NCBI RefSeq assembly: GCF_001949145.1
Contig: NW_019091362.1
Location: 10,750,031 to 10,814,030 of the forward strand
Origin: Acanthaster planci
Lineage: Eukaryota > Echinodermata > Asteroidea > Valvatida > Acanthasteridae
Direction: 5' to 3'
DNA length: 64,000 nt
The position numbers and the translations under genes are program-made. The stretch's first letter is position 1, and the number at the start of each line of letters is the position of its first letter. This document shows, in pieces, positions 13,201 through 33,774 of this stretch. The notes beneath the pieces were generated by a model, which worked only from the letters and a program-made list of their open reading frames with translations, searched no databases and was not told the origin of the DNA.

Positions 13201-16200
13201 TCTCAACCAGATTTAGCATGAAGGATGATTTGACATGCTTCATGCTAAATCTTGAAATGACCTGTGGCTCTTTATGTTAGCCATTCCCTGTGAACCACCT
13301 TGTGGAATTTAATTTGCCCACTTAGTTTTGTTTATGTCAAACTTAGCATATACCATGTCAACTGCATTGACACGATGCCACACCTATAGGTAAATAGTAC
13401 AGGAATAACTCTGGTCTGTCTTCACCTCAGCTTCTTGCATGACCTTGTACACTGTCTGTGGTAGACATAGCCTGTGAAAAGTACTGCATTATCCTTCACT
13501 CTGTGCCATTATGTAAAAATCATCATCAGGCTGCTGTGTTCCCAATACTTGCCAACACTGCATTTTTTTAACAGTAAAGCTTAAATTTTGCTTTGCTTTT
13601 TTCCCCTCAATACAGAGAGCCTGGAAGAAGCTTCTGTACGGCCTGTGCTTCTTCCATGCCCTGGTGCAAGAGAGACGGAACTTTGGCCCCATTGGTTGGA
13701 ACATCCCCTACGAGTTCAACGAGACGGATCTGCGGATCAGCGTGCGCCAACTGGCCATGTTCCTGAATGAATACGAAGTATGTAAGATGGCGTTATTACA
13801 TGTTGAAGACAGGATATATTGAGATCAATTCACGTTCTCAGCAAAGTAGTTATTTTTCCCATAAAGAGAAACTGTTCTTCATCCTTCACATTTCAAATTA
13901 ATATGCCCTTCAGAATGTTGATCCAGCTTTCCTTCCAGATTGACCTACGGTTGGTCTTACAAGGATTTAGAATCTCAAATTTGACAATTTTTCAACGTCT
14001 CAACCCCAAACTCTGCTCCTTGTTTAGGATGATGTTGACTCGGGCAACATCCAACAATCAAAGGGTTAGTCTCTGCACGAACTTGCAAGATCCAGCCACT
14101 GAAATAAAAAGATTGGAAAGATTGCCGTCTACTGAATAGTGCTGAATTACAGGGTTGAAGATGAAGCAGTAGTTATGAGTAAGAATAAAATTTTGCAACC
14201 CTTGATGTCTGCCAAACAAAGCCCAAGGTGATACCTCTGGTTTTCAAATATTGGAAAGAAGGGATAAGCATTCGAGAAGCGAAAGAATTTTCTTCTTTGC
14301 ATCCAACCATCTCACCAATGTGTCCATACTAACAGGAGACACCATTCGACGCCATCAAATACCTGACGGGCGAGTGCAACTATGGGGGCCGTGTGACTGA
14401 TCCTTGGGACAGGCGCAACTTGCACAACATCCTGGCCAAGATGTACTGCCCAGAGATCATCGACAACGACGACTATCACTTTGACAATAGCGGACTGTAC
14501 TATGCACCCAAGACTGGCGATGTAAGTCCACTCTCTCTTGCATTAGAGGATCAGATTTAGTTGTTATGTTGCTGCACAAACAGATTGTGTTCAAGTAAGA
14601 ATTACACTGTATCCAGTTGTTGAGACTATGGCTGAGGATATCACTTTGCTCTATGGAAGCCACTGGCCAAGTACTGTAAGCCAGTCTGTAGATGCATGTG
14701 TTACGTCAGCCTCAGCCAAGGATTTCAGACACAGCATCCATCCCTTTCATGCACAGTACGATGGAGTCAGCCATTTTGCTTGAGGTTGGTAAGTCTGTCA
14801 GAAGGCCAGTGCTGGTAGCTTGCTATATCGTCTTAAAGTAGGCTATGGACACAGGAGTTTGTGCATGAAGAATTTTTCTGTAAACATCCTCCCCTTTTTT
14901 TAAACTGAGAGTATTCTGTTCCCTTGAGAAATGGAAATTGGTCAGGGAAGGGTGGTTCCGTCACATGCTTGCTTTGTGTACTTGCAGGTGTTTTCTACAA
15001 ATAGTAGACAGTTCTGGCAGATATGAAAAAATTAGGGCACACGTCATTCGTTCATCATTAACAGTAGTAAAATTGTCAACCAGCTTCTCATGGATTTTGT
15101 TTCCACTGACTGCAGTATGAGAGTTACCTGGAGTACACCAGGAACTTGCCCATCATAGCCAGCCCCGAGATCTTTGGCATGCACCCCAACGCTGACATCA
15201 CCAAGGAGCAGGCGGAGACCAAGCTGCTCTTTGACAACATCCTGCTGACACAGGTAAAGCCGTCCAGAGACGAACCGAGTCATTAATGGCACAGTGCCAA
15301 TCGACACATTCCATTGCCTGATTCTTGCATTGCCATATTGTCACCCACCTTCTTGCAGTGCCCCATCCTGCCCCGCCTATCCTAAGGAACCCTTCGTTAT
15401 TAAAAAAAAAAATCAAATGGTTGCCGTAGTTGCATGCTGTGTGTGTGTCACTAAATTTTCAACAATTAAACTTGCTGTGCTAAGATCTTAATGTTCTGTT
15501 TATCCTCCTCAAAAAATATTAAGGGACTGTTGCAAGTCGAAATATCTGTTTGATAAATATTTTTCTGTCTTGTTATTTGCATGTCTAATCCTCTTTCCTT
15601 CAATCTGATAACAAAAAGATGAAAACCAAAAGAAAAAAGTGATAAACTGATTAGCATTTCTAGGATCTCTGTGAGGTTGAAAATATTTGGAATTGGTTTT
15701 AAAAAATGAATGCTGCCCCGAACCGAAAAAGAGCTTCTCAAATCCTATCATTTAATCTAACTTGGCCTTTTATCCTGCGCATCCATGCATCCACTTCCAA
15801 CTCACTTCCCTTCATACTGTTTGCTGTGACCATCCACGGACATTCCGGCTACTCCCGTGTGCCTTGATGCTATGCATGGTGTATGTCACCACTCACTTCA
15901 TTCTTGCAGAGTCAGGTACGCTGTATGTTTATCATTTTTGTTGTTTGCTCTTCATAATTCCTTTTTTCCTGGATCAGATATCATGCCCGTTGATAGGATA
16001 GGTCACTATTACCTTGAATTGCTGTGAACATCTAACAGCTCAACAGCTAGAAATTGCCTCATAAGTGTAGTGCATATGTTAGCCACATCAAACACTGTAA
16101 TATTCAGCATTTACATGTAGCAGGAACACTCCTCAAGTGTGATTTGTACGTGCATGTTATCCATTATACCAAATAACTGCAGTGGACCTCTTGCAGATCC

Positions 16201-19200
16201 CCCCGTTGTTCACCCCACCCCCCCCCCCCACATACAGCATTTGTTGCCACCATCATGTATTGAAGTGTCTGCCATCTTTTAGGTAGTGTCCGTCATCCGT
16301 ATCCCCAGGCATGTGCATCCCCCCCTCTAACATTTTACCATTCTTTTCCTCAACATTGATTTTTATTTTCTTCAACTCCGCTTTCATCGCATGCCCTGAA
16401 TGATCCCATGATTGCTGTCTGCTCCAGGCTCAGGTATTGTATACTACCCCCGAAAATTATTGATTTAAAACAGCTCTTACTAATTAGATGAACACGTATT
16501 TTTAAACCCTGTAATGTTTCAAACCCTGTAATTTTTCTTTGGTCAAATTGCCATTTAAAAAAAATGTATTTATAAATTTTACCTGAAAAGTGTTTATGAG
16601 CTAAGAATTTTGCACATCTTTTATGTTTTTACACGGTTGAAAAGTACACAAAAAACACAGAAAGTGGAGGAGTATGCTTTATTCCATTGTGTTCTGGTTT
16701 ATTGATGTGCATGTAGTCAAAATACAATATTCGGGAACGAATTGAGAGAATTTATCCTTTGTATACGTCTGATTGCCCTTAAATTGTGTAACTTTGCCAT
16801 AAATTTGTATGAATAGAGAAAAAGTATCATAATCTCACTTTTGATACTGTATTATTGACCCACAGCTTTTATTGAAATCTAGCACTCAATTCCTGCTCAC
16901 ATTTTTCCATTTGGCCCTACCTCTCCAATCCCCTTGCAGTCCCGTTCCTCAAAAGGCGGGGCCAAGTCCAACGATGAGGTGGTGACAGACGTGGCCACCG
17001 ACATCCTGAGCAAGCTGCCGAGCAACTTTGACACGGACGCCGGCCTGCGCAAGTACCCGACCACCTACACGCAGAGCATGAACACCGTGCTGGTGCAGGA
17101 GATGACTCGCTTCAACAACCTGCTGGCCACCGTGCGCAGCAGTCTCATCAACATCCAGAAGGCCATCAAGGTAGAGAAGCTTGCCCAGGCTCACTGCATG
17201 TCCCTGTACGGTGCTACCCAGGAGGCGTAGTTTACCAATCTGCCCCGAGCTAGACCAACAGAGGGCTCAAGTTTCCTAGCAAAGGAGGCTCCTTTTGTGG
17301 GGACTGCACTCAGCTGGTTCACAAACAAATAACAAATGCAAGCACTTCAGTTGCATTACTTCTAAGAAAATGAACATTCAACATTTGACCGATACATACT
17401 TCTGTTAAAGACAGATAGGTCTCTCATTTCAAAAATAGGACAATGAGTTCAGGCAATCAAGTGCCAGCATTACTTTGTTGTGTTAAAGGGATGTTGCAGA
17501 CAGGCCATTTAACAACTCTCAGAAAAAAACTCATCAATTCTAGATCAGAAGTATTTGCTGCGGTGAAACAAAATTTCATCAAGTTAGTGCAGTTCTTCTA
17601 GTCACAATCACGAAAAGCAACATTTGGCATCTGCATCAAATTGATAGCAATTAGCAAAGCAAGAGATAAAGGCATGAATACACAAGGAGAAACATAAGCA
17701 TTGACTCTGTGGAGAAGATGTAAGAATCACCAAAATGCACAAAACAATTTTGACCCCCCATCGTAACTTTTGAAAGGTTTTATTGCGCAGGTGTTGCTAC
17801 TTCTGGGCACTTGTACAAAACAAAACCAAACAAGACTTGTGCGAGGTTCGTGTAATCACAGCCATTTGCCTTGCCTAATTGCTAGCTATCAAAAGCTCCC
17901 CCAAATTCACAGTCGATCATTGTCGCTGTTACAATCCATCTGCAGCACATTTCATGGATGTCTCTTCATCCTCTCAATCTGACCCATTCCAGATGTAAAT
18001 GCTGTCATGCTTTGCATGCTTTTCTTACAAAACAGGGTCTGGTGGTGATGTCGACGGAACTGGAGGAGGTGGTCAACAGCATGCTAAAAGGCAAAGTGCC
18101 GGGGATGTGGATGAAGAAGTCTTACCCTTCCCTCAAGCCTCTGGGAGGCTACATCAATGACTTCCTTGCCAGGCTCAAGTTCCTTCAGGTACAAAGTTCT
18201 CTCACTACATAAAGATGTGGCATTTTCCAGATTTGGAGATTTCCTTGAAATCGACTGAAGGGCACAAGCCTCCCACAATGTTTGGTTTCAAATGGACAGC
18301 CAAAGGCTAACCTAATTGGTCAAAGTGTAATATGGTCGATTCACAAACAGTGCGCCACCAAGAGTTTGCTGCATTCAGGTCACTTTTCAAGTTTACGGTT
18401 GCTGGAATCGTGAGTTGGGGATATTGATTGAGTCGTTCCCTGCACCACTCAAAACCCTTATTTTGACTATACCTTAACACCCATTCGCAATGAGCAATTT
18501 CGAATTTTCAACCAAGATAAACATTCAGAAATTTTGAAGTTTCCTGTACACAGCTCAGTTGGCAAATGAGACATTCTTGACTTTTTATCCCATAATGCAC
18601 TACAAAAAGGCCTGTTCATGACAGACTCCTGGTGGCGCATTGCATTGCGAATCACCCTTGTTGAGCCAACTTTATTTTCCATTGCTTCAAACTGCTGGTA
18701 CCACATACTATTCCAAGGGGAGAATTAAGTTACTCCCCCAATACCTTTAATGAGCCAGTTTAGCATTTCAAGAAAGCAAGGTCATTCAAGAACAAAGTAA
18801 GTGTGGGAGATGGCGTATGGCCGCACTGATAGTGCAGACCTTGTTCAGGTATTGCTGTTCTTGGAAGTGCTTCATTTTGGGAATGTGCTGTTGGAATATA
18901 TATTCTCAGTGCAAACATGACATCTTCAAACATGTCTGCGTGCTGGTCTTCTGACTCAAACCATCCCGCTGATCCCGGCAAGCTTGCTGGTCTAGTGGTA
19001 AGACATCTGCACTAGTAAGCAGGAGGTCATGGGCCCAAGTCTCGCCCAAGTTAATTTGTGAAGCTTTTCACACGCACAAGCATCAGTGGATAGCTAAAAC
19101 ACTCAGTGCAAAAACTAGCATTTGAACATGTTCCAGAATGACATTCTCCCAAAATCATACTAAAGAAAGTCATTCAGCCCCTGATTGGCTTGCCAAAGTC

Positions 19201-20912
19201 ATGTCTCATGTTTTGGTCCCTTTTACCAGGATTGGTACGACGTCGGCCCCCCGCCAGTCTTCTGGCTGTCTGGGTTTTTCTTCACCCAAGCCTTCTTGAC
19301 TGGTGCCCAGCAGAACTACGCCAGGAAGTACACCATCCCCATCGACCTGCTGGGCTTTGACTACGAGGTCATGGACGACAAGAAGTATGATAAGGCACCG
19401 GAAGATGGTAAGGAGGCTTAGAAAGGCCATGGGATTTTTTTTTTTTTTGAGTTTGAATCTTGAACAGGCACTGTCAGTTTCCATAAGTCAATGCAGATTT
19501 TGTCTCCCCTCTCACACTCCAAATAGTGTAAGAATGTCACCCTTTGACAAAATTGCAATTCAGAGTGAAAGAGGGGTCACGCTGATATCTTTATACCATC
19601 TTAGAGACAGTGTTTCTTGACAGATGTTTCAAAATTGGACTGTCATTTAGTTTGCCATTTTATATAAGTTCGCAGTAATGGAATTGTGTGTGGCAAAAAT
19701 ATAGAGCACATGCTTTTCTTTAGGAAGATTACATTAAGAGTGGACAAACCCTGCAGTCACTCGATAAAACTACTGTGGTTTAGAAACAAGAATTTTTCCA
19801 AAGCTAATCGTGCTGGCACATCCTGGGCCAATCAACATTCTCGTTGGGTATGATGCTCCGGCTGCTGCTTCATCGTTGCAGAATATCATTAATGTTCTTT
19901 ACAAGCAGAGTTTGACCATTAATCCTAATTTATGCTATCTTGTACTTGTTTTGAACTCTTTGACATGGCACCGATACGCAGACTAAATGAGGCAGCTACT
20001 TCTCTCTTTTGCATTTTCTGAAATAGGTGTGTACGTCAACGGTCTGTTCTTGGACGGAGCCCGTTGGGATCGTAAGACTCGCAGACTGGGAGAATCCCAC
20101 CCTAAGGTGCTGCAGGATACAATGCCAGTGGTAAGCTGTCTAGTTGTTTGTCAGGCCATTTGTGCCTTGTCTAGTGTTCCTTATGCAGTGTATGTCCTAG
20201 ATCAGATGTACTCATTCTCAAGCAGTCTTCGATCTAAGATATGTTGTAAACTGCGAAAAAAATATTATGTAACCAGTATTTTGATACTCACAGAGCAGAA
20301 CACCAGGCCATTGCTTCCTGGCTGTTCATCAGGGTTATGAGCGTAGTTGCTGCATAGAATTTGCCCTCAGCCTAAGTCACTCTGTCCTGAACAAAGCGTG
20401 AGCATTTTTGATGCCCCCATTTCTGCTCAGTGATCATCATAATCATTTCATTAAAGCCTTGCTTACAGCAGCTCGAAGACTGCACTACAAGATTAGAGTG
20501 AAAACTACCTACAATAAAAAGAAAATGAAACATCAAGAAACATTTAAAATGAAAAGTGGCCAAGCCATCCTCGTAAAGTCCAGTTGTATACATGTATACG
20601 AATACGTTGTATTTATCACATATTGTCATTATCCATTCAGCAAAGCTGCATGATTTTTTTCTCGAACCACTCAAAACAATCTCGTCCTCTCCTCCTCTCC
20701 CACAGGTGTGGCTGAAACCCATCAAGAAATCAGACATCCCCGAGCGTCCATCTTACGAAGCACCCCTCTACAAGACAAGTGAGCGGCGAGGCACACTGTC
20801 CACCACTGGCCACTCCACCAACTTTGTCATCAGCATGATGCTGCCCTCAGATTTGCCGCCGCAGCACTGGATCGGTCGCGGGGTGGCGCTGCTCTGTCAA
20901 CTGGACAATTAA
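1250..20912 (+). CDS. DNAH7: Axonemal dynein heavy chain 7, inner arm (3' part, 18 exons, 5' incomplete)
   Basis: Exons: 1250-1403, 2046-2237, 3131-3264, 7015-7287, 8038-8176, 8578-8823, 9437-9529, 10060-10236, 10835-10996, 11523-11723, 13616-13777, 14336-14521, 15116-15253, 16940-17170, 18036-18188, 19230-19407, 20027-20130, 20706-20912. All introns are GT-AG and the frame stays open for 1,042 codons to TAA. The product is the C-terminal quarter of a single-headed inner-arm dynein motor that drives ciliary and flagellar beating. The order seen is the end of AAA5 ([18 protein letters not shown] at residues 1-18), a charged helical buttress-like stretch (~155-225), AAA6 ([13 protein letters not shown], ~residue 440), the AAA6 lid ([18 protein letters not shown]) and the dynein C-terminal domain. 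It ends [11 protein letters not shown]. The ending [17 protein letters not shown] and collinearity with vertebrate DNAH7 favour DNAH7 over DNAH3 and DNAH12. The P-loops of AAA1-4, the stalk and the tail lie upstream of the window. Apart from the repeats listed separately, the introns hold nothing I recognise. Confidence 0.93.
3923..5210. mobile_element. Pogo/Tigger-like DNA transposon remnant in dynein intron 3
   Basis: The left end starts CAGTGACTCTCGGTAACGCG and the right end finishes in CAGTCAACTG. The outer bases CAGT...ACTG are inverted, and each end is flanked by TA, the target duplication of Tc1/mariner-pogo elements. Both ends carry a subterminal AAGACGAG ... TTAGTCCC block, in direct orientation, typical of Tigger-like ends. 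The 1,288-bp interior shows no intact transposase, so this is a non-autonomous or decayed copy. The terminal repeats are diverged, which suggests age. The family name is an inference from end structure. Confidence 0.55.
5211..7014. other. Remainder of dynein intron 3
   Basis: Non-coding sequence between the Tigger-like element and the next exon. It is rich in ACATGTA-type palindromes, for example near 5,729-5,740 and 5,910. I recognise no gene or RNA here. It ends at the acceptor CCAG (7011-7014). Confidence 0.6.
8905..9205. repeat. Degenerate minisatellite, ~30-35 bp unit, about 9 copies
   Basis: In dynein intron 6 (8824-9436) a unit resembling CCTCATATGCCCCTTCA followed by GTCCATCACAAGT recurs about every 30-35 bp with many substitutions. 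Variants include CCTGACATGCCCCTTCA, GTCATTCAAAAGTCCT and ATCAAAAATC(C/A)TGACATG. The array is much more C- and A-rich on the + strand than its surroundings. Short ORFs through it are products of the periodic sequence. Confidence 0.75.
18982..19050 (+). repeat. tRNA-like sequence (SINE head or tRNA pseudogene) in dynein intron 15
   Basis: TGGTCTAGTGG at 18988-18998 is a perfect RNA polymerase III A box. A decayed B box, GGCCCAAGTCT, lies at 19032-19042 where GGTTCGAGTCT would be expected, with C-for-T and A-for-G changes. Spacing and the internal GCAGGAGGTCATGGG match a tRNA fold, but the T-loop is broken and no full acceptor stem is obvious. It is therefore more likely the tRNA-derived head of a SINE or a dead tRNA copy than a working tRNA. 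Confidence 0.5.
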
Positions 20913-21171
20913 GCCATTGAGATATACTTATGAATGCGTATTCTTGATATGCTTATGAAAACTTTGGAAGAGTTTGTATTCAAAATATCTTTAAAGAATC
21001 TTAAAAAGTGTGTGCATTTCAAAGATATTACTAAATATAGCTCTGTGCTACCACATAAACCGAATGTTAAATACTTCGTGAATATTTCTAAGATATTGGT
21101 AAACATAGCTTACTACTACCACATCAACTGGTTTGGATCAACTTTGTTTGGATTTATGCAAAGTGGAAAGC

Positions 21172-21177
21172 AATAAA
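21172..21177 (+). promoter_or_regulatory. Polyadenylation signal of the dynein gene
   Basis: AATAAA lies 260 bases after the dynein stop codon, followed by T-rich sequence. It is the first canonical hexamer after the stop and is the likely 3' end signal. A later AATAAA near 22,077 could serve a longer form. Confidence 0.55.
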
Positions 21178-22776
21178 TGAGCTCACGTTGGAAATTTGTA
21201 TATAATTCTATATTGCTCATATAATTTCAATTAAAAGGTTTTGGTTTAATGTAACATTGTTATGAGTCCACACTTGCAGTGCCTTAAGCTGGAATGCAGA
21301 GTTTTAGAGCGGTAGTGGGTTTTTCTTTTCATTGTTTGTGACAAAAAATATTCAAGTGTTGAGTGGATATCTGTACATACTTCGGAGTCTGGTTTTCATT
21401 TTCTTGATAGATAAATTACTTACAATTCTAATTTGTAAAAACTTGTTGGAGAAAATTTGTTCATTTTTTGTGTTCATGGTAAAATACACATCTCCACACA
21501 AATGTACTTATGCAAGAATTATTAGGATAAGAGAAGTCTGGAAGCCATTACTACATTCTCGGACCAAACTAAATACACGCTTGTACCTTTCTTCACCATT
21601 CTTGGAGACCAGAATTATTGTAAAGTATTTTTGTATATGAATTCTATCCAGTTGCTCTAAAGAGTAGGATTATTAGCTCATGGTCAAATGAGTCAAGAAT
21701 ACTGTGTGATTGGTTTGATATTAATATTTAATATAATTTTTTTATCTCATGTTACGTTTATAATAGTTGCGACTGTTTGCTCTCATTCCACCCATTAAAT
21801 ATGAATGTATATAGTTTGAAGTATCTTATATTTGACACTACAATCGGTCCAGCATACAGATGCCTTGAAGTAGTATAAACCGATTTCTGTCTTCGCTGTT
21901 ATTGAAGGAAATTTCGGTAAACTGACAAAGTTATTATTCCGTCCAAAAAGTCGTTGTACCTGAGATTTATGCAAAAGCTTGTATGTGAAAGGTTGTACTA
22001 CTTGTACTAAAAAGGAGTCTTTCTTCCATGGATAATTAAAAAGGTTAACGCCTGTATAATTGTGTAGAGACTTCCAATAAACGTTTCCCTGTATCAATCC
22101 AAGCTCGAGCCAGTGCGCCAGAGTACTTCGTCTATGGAGCTATAAAAAAGATAGCTCCGTGCTTCATCTGTCTTTTCGATAATTTCTAACCTATAGGTAT
22201 CGGTGTGTGTGTGCGCAGTATTTCAAGAGCAATGGGTTGATAGTCTCAAAAGATGTCTTGATTGATGATTGTCTAAATTTGTGTGTTGTTTGGGGTTTGG
22301 GGTTCTTGTCCCTCAACGCGCCACTTGCAGACCCACGGGAAGGATAATATGTGATTGATCGTCATGATGAGCATTCACTCCGGAGGAAACTGCGAATAGG
22401 AATCAGTTTCCCTGGTTTCCAATTACAAACGTACAATGCACGTATATACAATGAAAACGTACATGTATGGTTTATGTCCTGAAATGACTCGGTTGAGAAC
22501 AAGATATTTATAGTACTTGTTTGTTCGATCAGTGGGGGGGAAACGTTCATGCTGCGCGGCTATTCAAAAAGAGATGCCAAGTCATTGTACGATGATGGGC
22601 AGAATGCACAGTATGTGACCTTTGTATCGGTGACCGGTATCAGAAACGTACGTGTGTATTAACCAGTCAAGTGCGAAGTACGTACGTTCACCGTTTATAG
22701 CTGAAGGCAAAAATATCGACAGAAATATAATTCACACGTTCCAATACATTTAGGTTAGATCCTCTACCTGTTGACA
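21178..22776. other. Intergenic region between the dynein and esterase 1
   Basis: AT-rich DNA with no convincing ORF. It must contain the promoter and 5' leader of the downstream esterase, but I see no clear TATA box. Alternating GTACGT/ACGTAC-type words cluster at ~22,640-22,690, about 100 bp before the start codon. Confidence 0.5.
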
Positions 22777-26896
<4,120 letters not shown>

Positions 26897-27535
26897 GACA
26901 TTTTGTTTCCATCCAACCCAAGGGCGAATCCATAACCAAAAATTCGGGGGGTCAGAATTGATTGGGGTCGAGACTCTTGGAGATTGTTATGTAACTATGA
27001 TGGCATTCTTAGGGGTAAGGCCGTATCTCGGGGGGGGGGGGTTGGCCCCGTTGGCCTCTACCCCTTGTATCTACCCTTGTCTACCCTTGACTCAACCGAA
27101 ATGCAAATGATGAAATGAAACGAATTTGGTCATTCTTATGAAGCATTTTTTGGCTAAAAGTTGAGATTTTTTCAGATTTCTATTTGAAAATAGTCACGGA
27201 TACATGATGGTCATAGCGTACAATTATATGTAGAAGAAGCCATGCGATCAATCCGTCTTGCCGTGAGACTTCCTAGTCTTGTGTGTTTAATATGACCAAC
27301 AATCTTACGGCTGTTGTCGGTGTACAGAATCGACTTTTCTATATCCACTGTATTGATCCTCCCGCCCTGCCGTGTCAGGCCCTCGAACACAATCCTTATA
27401 GAGATCACAGATGTCCGGATATCTACACTCACTTAAACATAGTGACTGCGTCCCACACACACATTGACATTGTGCGCGCCTGATCATCTTCAATCGAAAA
27501 AAAAATTGAAGGTTTTTATATTTAGCAGCCCTGCA
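26897..27535. other. Intergenic, between esterase 1 and the MITE
   Basis: Presumed 3' UTR and spacer. A run of about ten G is at ~27,031-27,041. No AATAAA is seen close after the esterase 1 stop codon. No gene recognised. Confidence 0.5.
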
Positions 27536-27784
27536 GGGCCAATTTCATAGAGCTGCTTAAGCACAAAATTTGCTTAATTGTGAAAAAAAACTTGCTTAAA
27601 AAAACAAAGGTTACCAGCTCAAACTCTATCGGATTGTCATGCTAACCAAAAGACAGCTAAATACCATTCCAAAACAATATACGTGTACATCACATGGAGG
27701 TTTGGCTGGTTACCTGATTTATCAAGCAAGGTTTTTTCGCGGTTAAGCAAATTTTGTGCTTAAGCAGCTCTATGAAATTGGCCC
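27536..27784. mobile_element. MITE with ~40-bp terminal inverted repeats
   Basis: The left end GGGCCAATTTCATAGAGCTG (27536 onward), continuing CTTAAGCACAAAATTTGCTT, is matched in reverse complement by the right end, finishing CTATGAAATTGGCCC at 27784. The inverted repeats are ~40 bp and virtually perfect; the whole element is 249 bp and non-coding. Flanks CAGCCCTGCA (left) and CAGCCAGTGCA (right) may be a decayed target-site duplication. It sits between the two tandem esterase genes. Near-identity of the ends suggests relatively recent insertion or selection for the hairpin. Confidence 0.85.
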
Positions 27785-28278
27785 CAGCCAGTGCACTTTT
27801 ACGCCTTGTAAATTCGGTTCAGACATTTTGTAATATGTTCCTACTGGTAGCGCTATTTTGAATAGGCTGTTTACGTCTTTTAAAGAATAACTTTAGGCAA
27901 CATGCAAGAAAGTCTCAAGCGACACTGCGAAGCTATTTATGGCCGAGTAATAATTTTTTATGATAGAAAATAATTATTGCCGAATATAATTATTGTATGA
28001 TTTAAGTGTACGTAAGGTGAATTTATGTGATGTAAAAATGATTGTTAGAACTATTCATAATATAAACTGAATTTAATAAGGTCTCCTCGGCTTGACTTAG
28101 ATCACCATTATTTATTTAGGATGAATATTTGTGCCTGAAACATGAATTATTCAAAAACTGTCCCCACAAAAGAGAGGATAAAATGCTTTTGCATATTGTA
28201 CGCATGCGACAATACAACAGAAGTCATATGCACGTGCAAGTAGTCCACCCGGTTTCTCAGACAGTTCAACTCGTGAAG
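27785..28278. other. Upstream region of esterase 2
   Basis: AT-rich; contains TAATAATTTTTTATGATAG-like repeats around 27,950-28,000. Upstream in-frame ATGs exist from 28,129 to 28,230 but they read into sequence without a signal peptide, so they are taken as leader. No TATA box can be assigned with confidence. Confidence 0.45.
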
Positions 28279-33450
<5,172 letters not shown>

Positions 33451-33768
33451 AGTGGGCGCGCGCCCAGCCGATATTCTACAAAATCCCTGTATTTCCGGTT
33501 TAAGGAAGTAGTTTGTTTGAAGTATGACTCCGATCGGAAAAAGTAACTCACAAAATGTTTCAGCTAAGTGCCCGTGATAAACAAGTCAGCCGTGGATGTA
33601 GGTTTGTTGTGCTTTCTGTTTGAATAATAGATATACCAGTGGATGAGACATTAATGCAAGTTTTCGATACATGAAAGTTGATGGGGAATTTGTAAACAAA
33701 ATTACATGTATTAATTCTTTTATAATGTAGCTGCTGTCAAATTCGAACATGTTAGGCTTTGGTTTCAT

Positions 33769-33774
33769 AATAAA
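33769..33774 (+). promoter_or_regulatory. Polyadenylation signal of esterase 2
   Basis: AATAAA 319 bases after the stop codon of esterase 2, the first canonical hexamer downstream. Confidence 0.5.

Noticed and set aside
28129-28278. Upstream ATG giving a 50-residue N-terminal extension to esterase copy 2
   Set aside because: The extension has no counterpart in copy 1 and would bury the signal peptide that starts at 28279.
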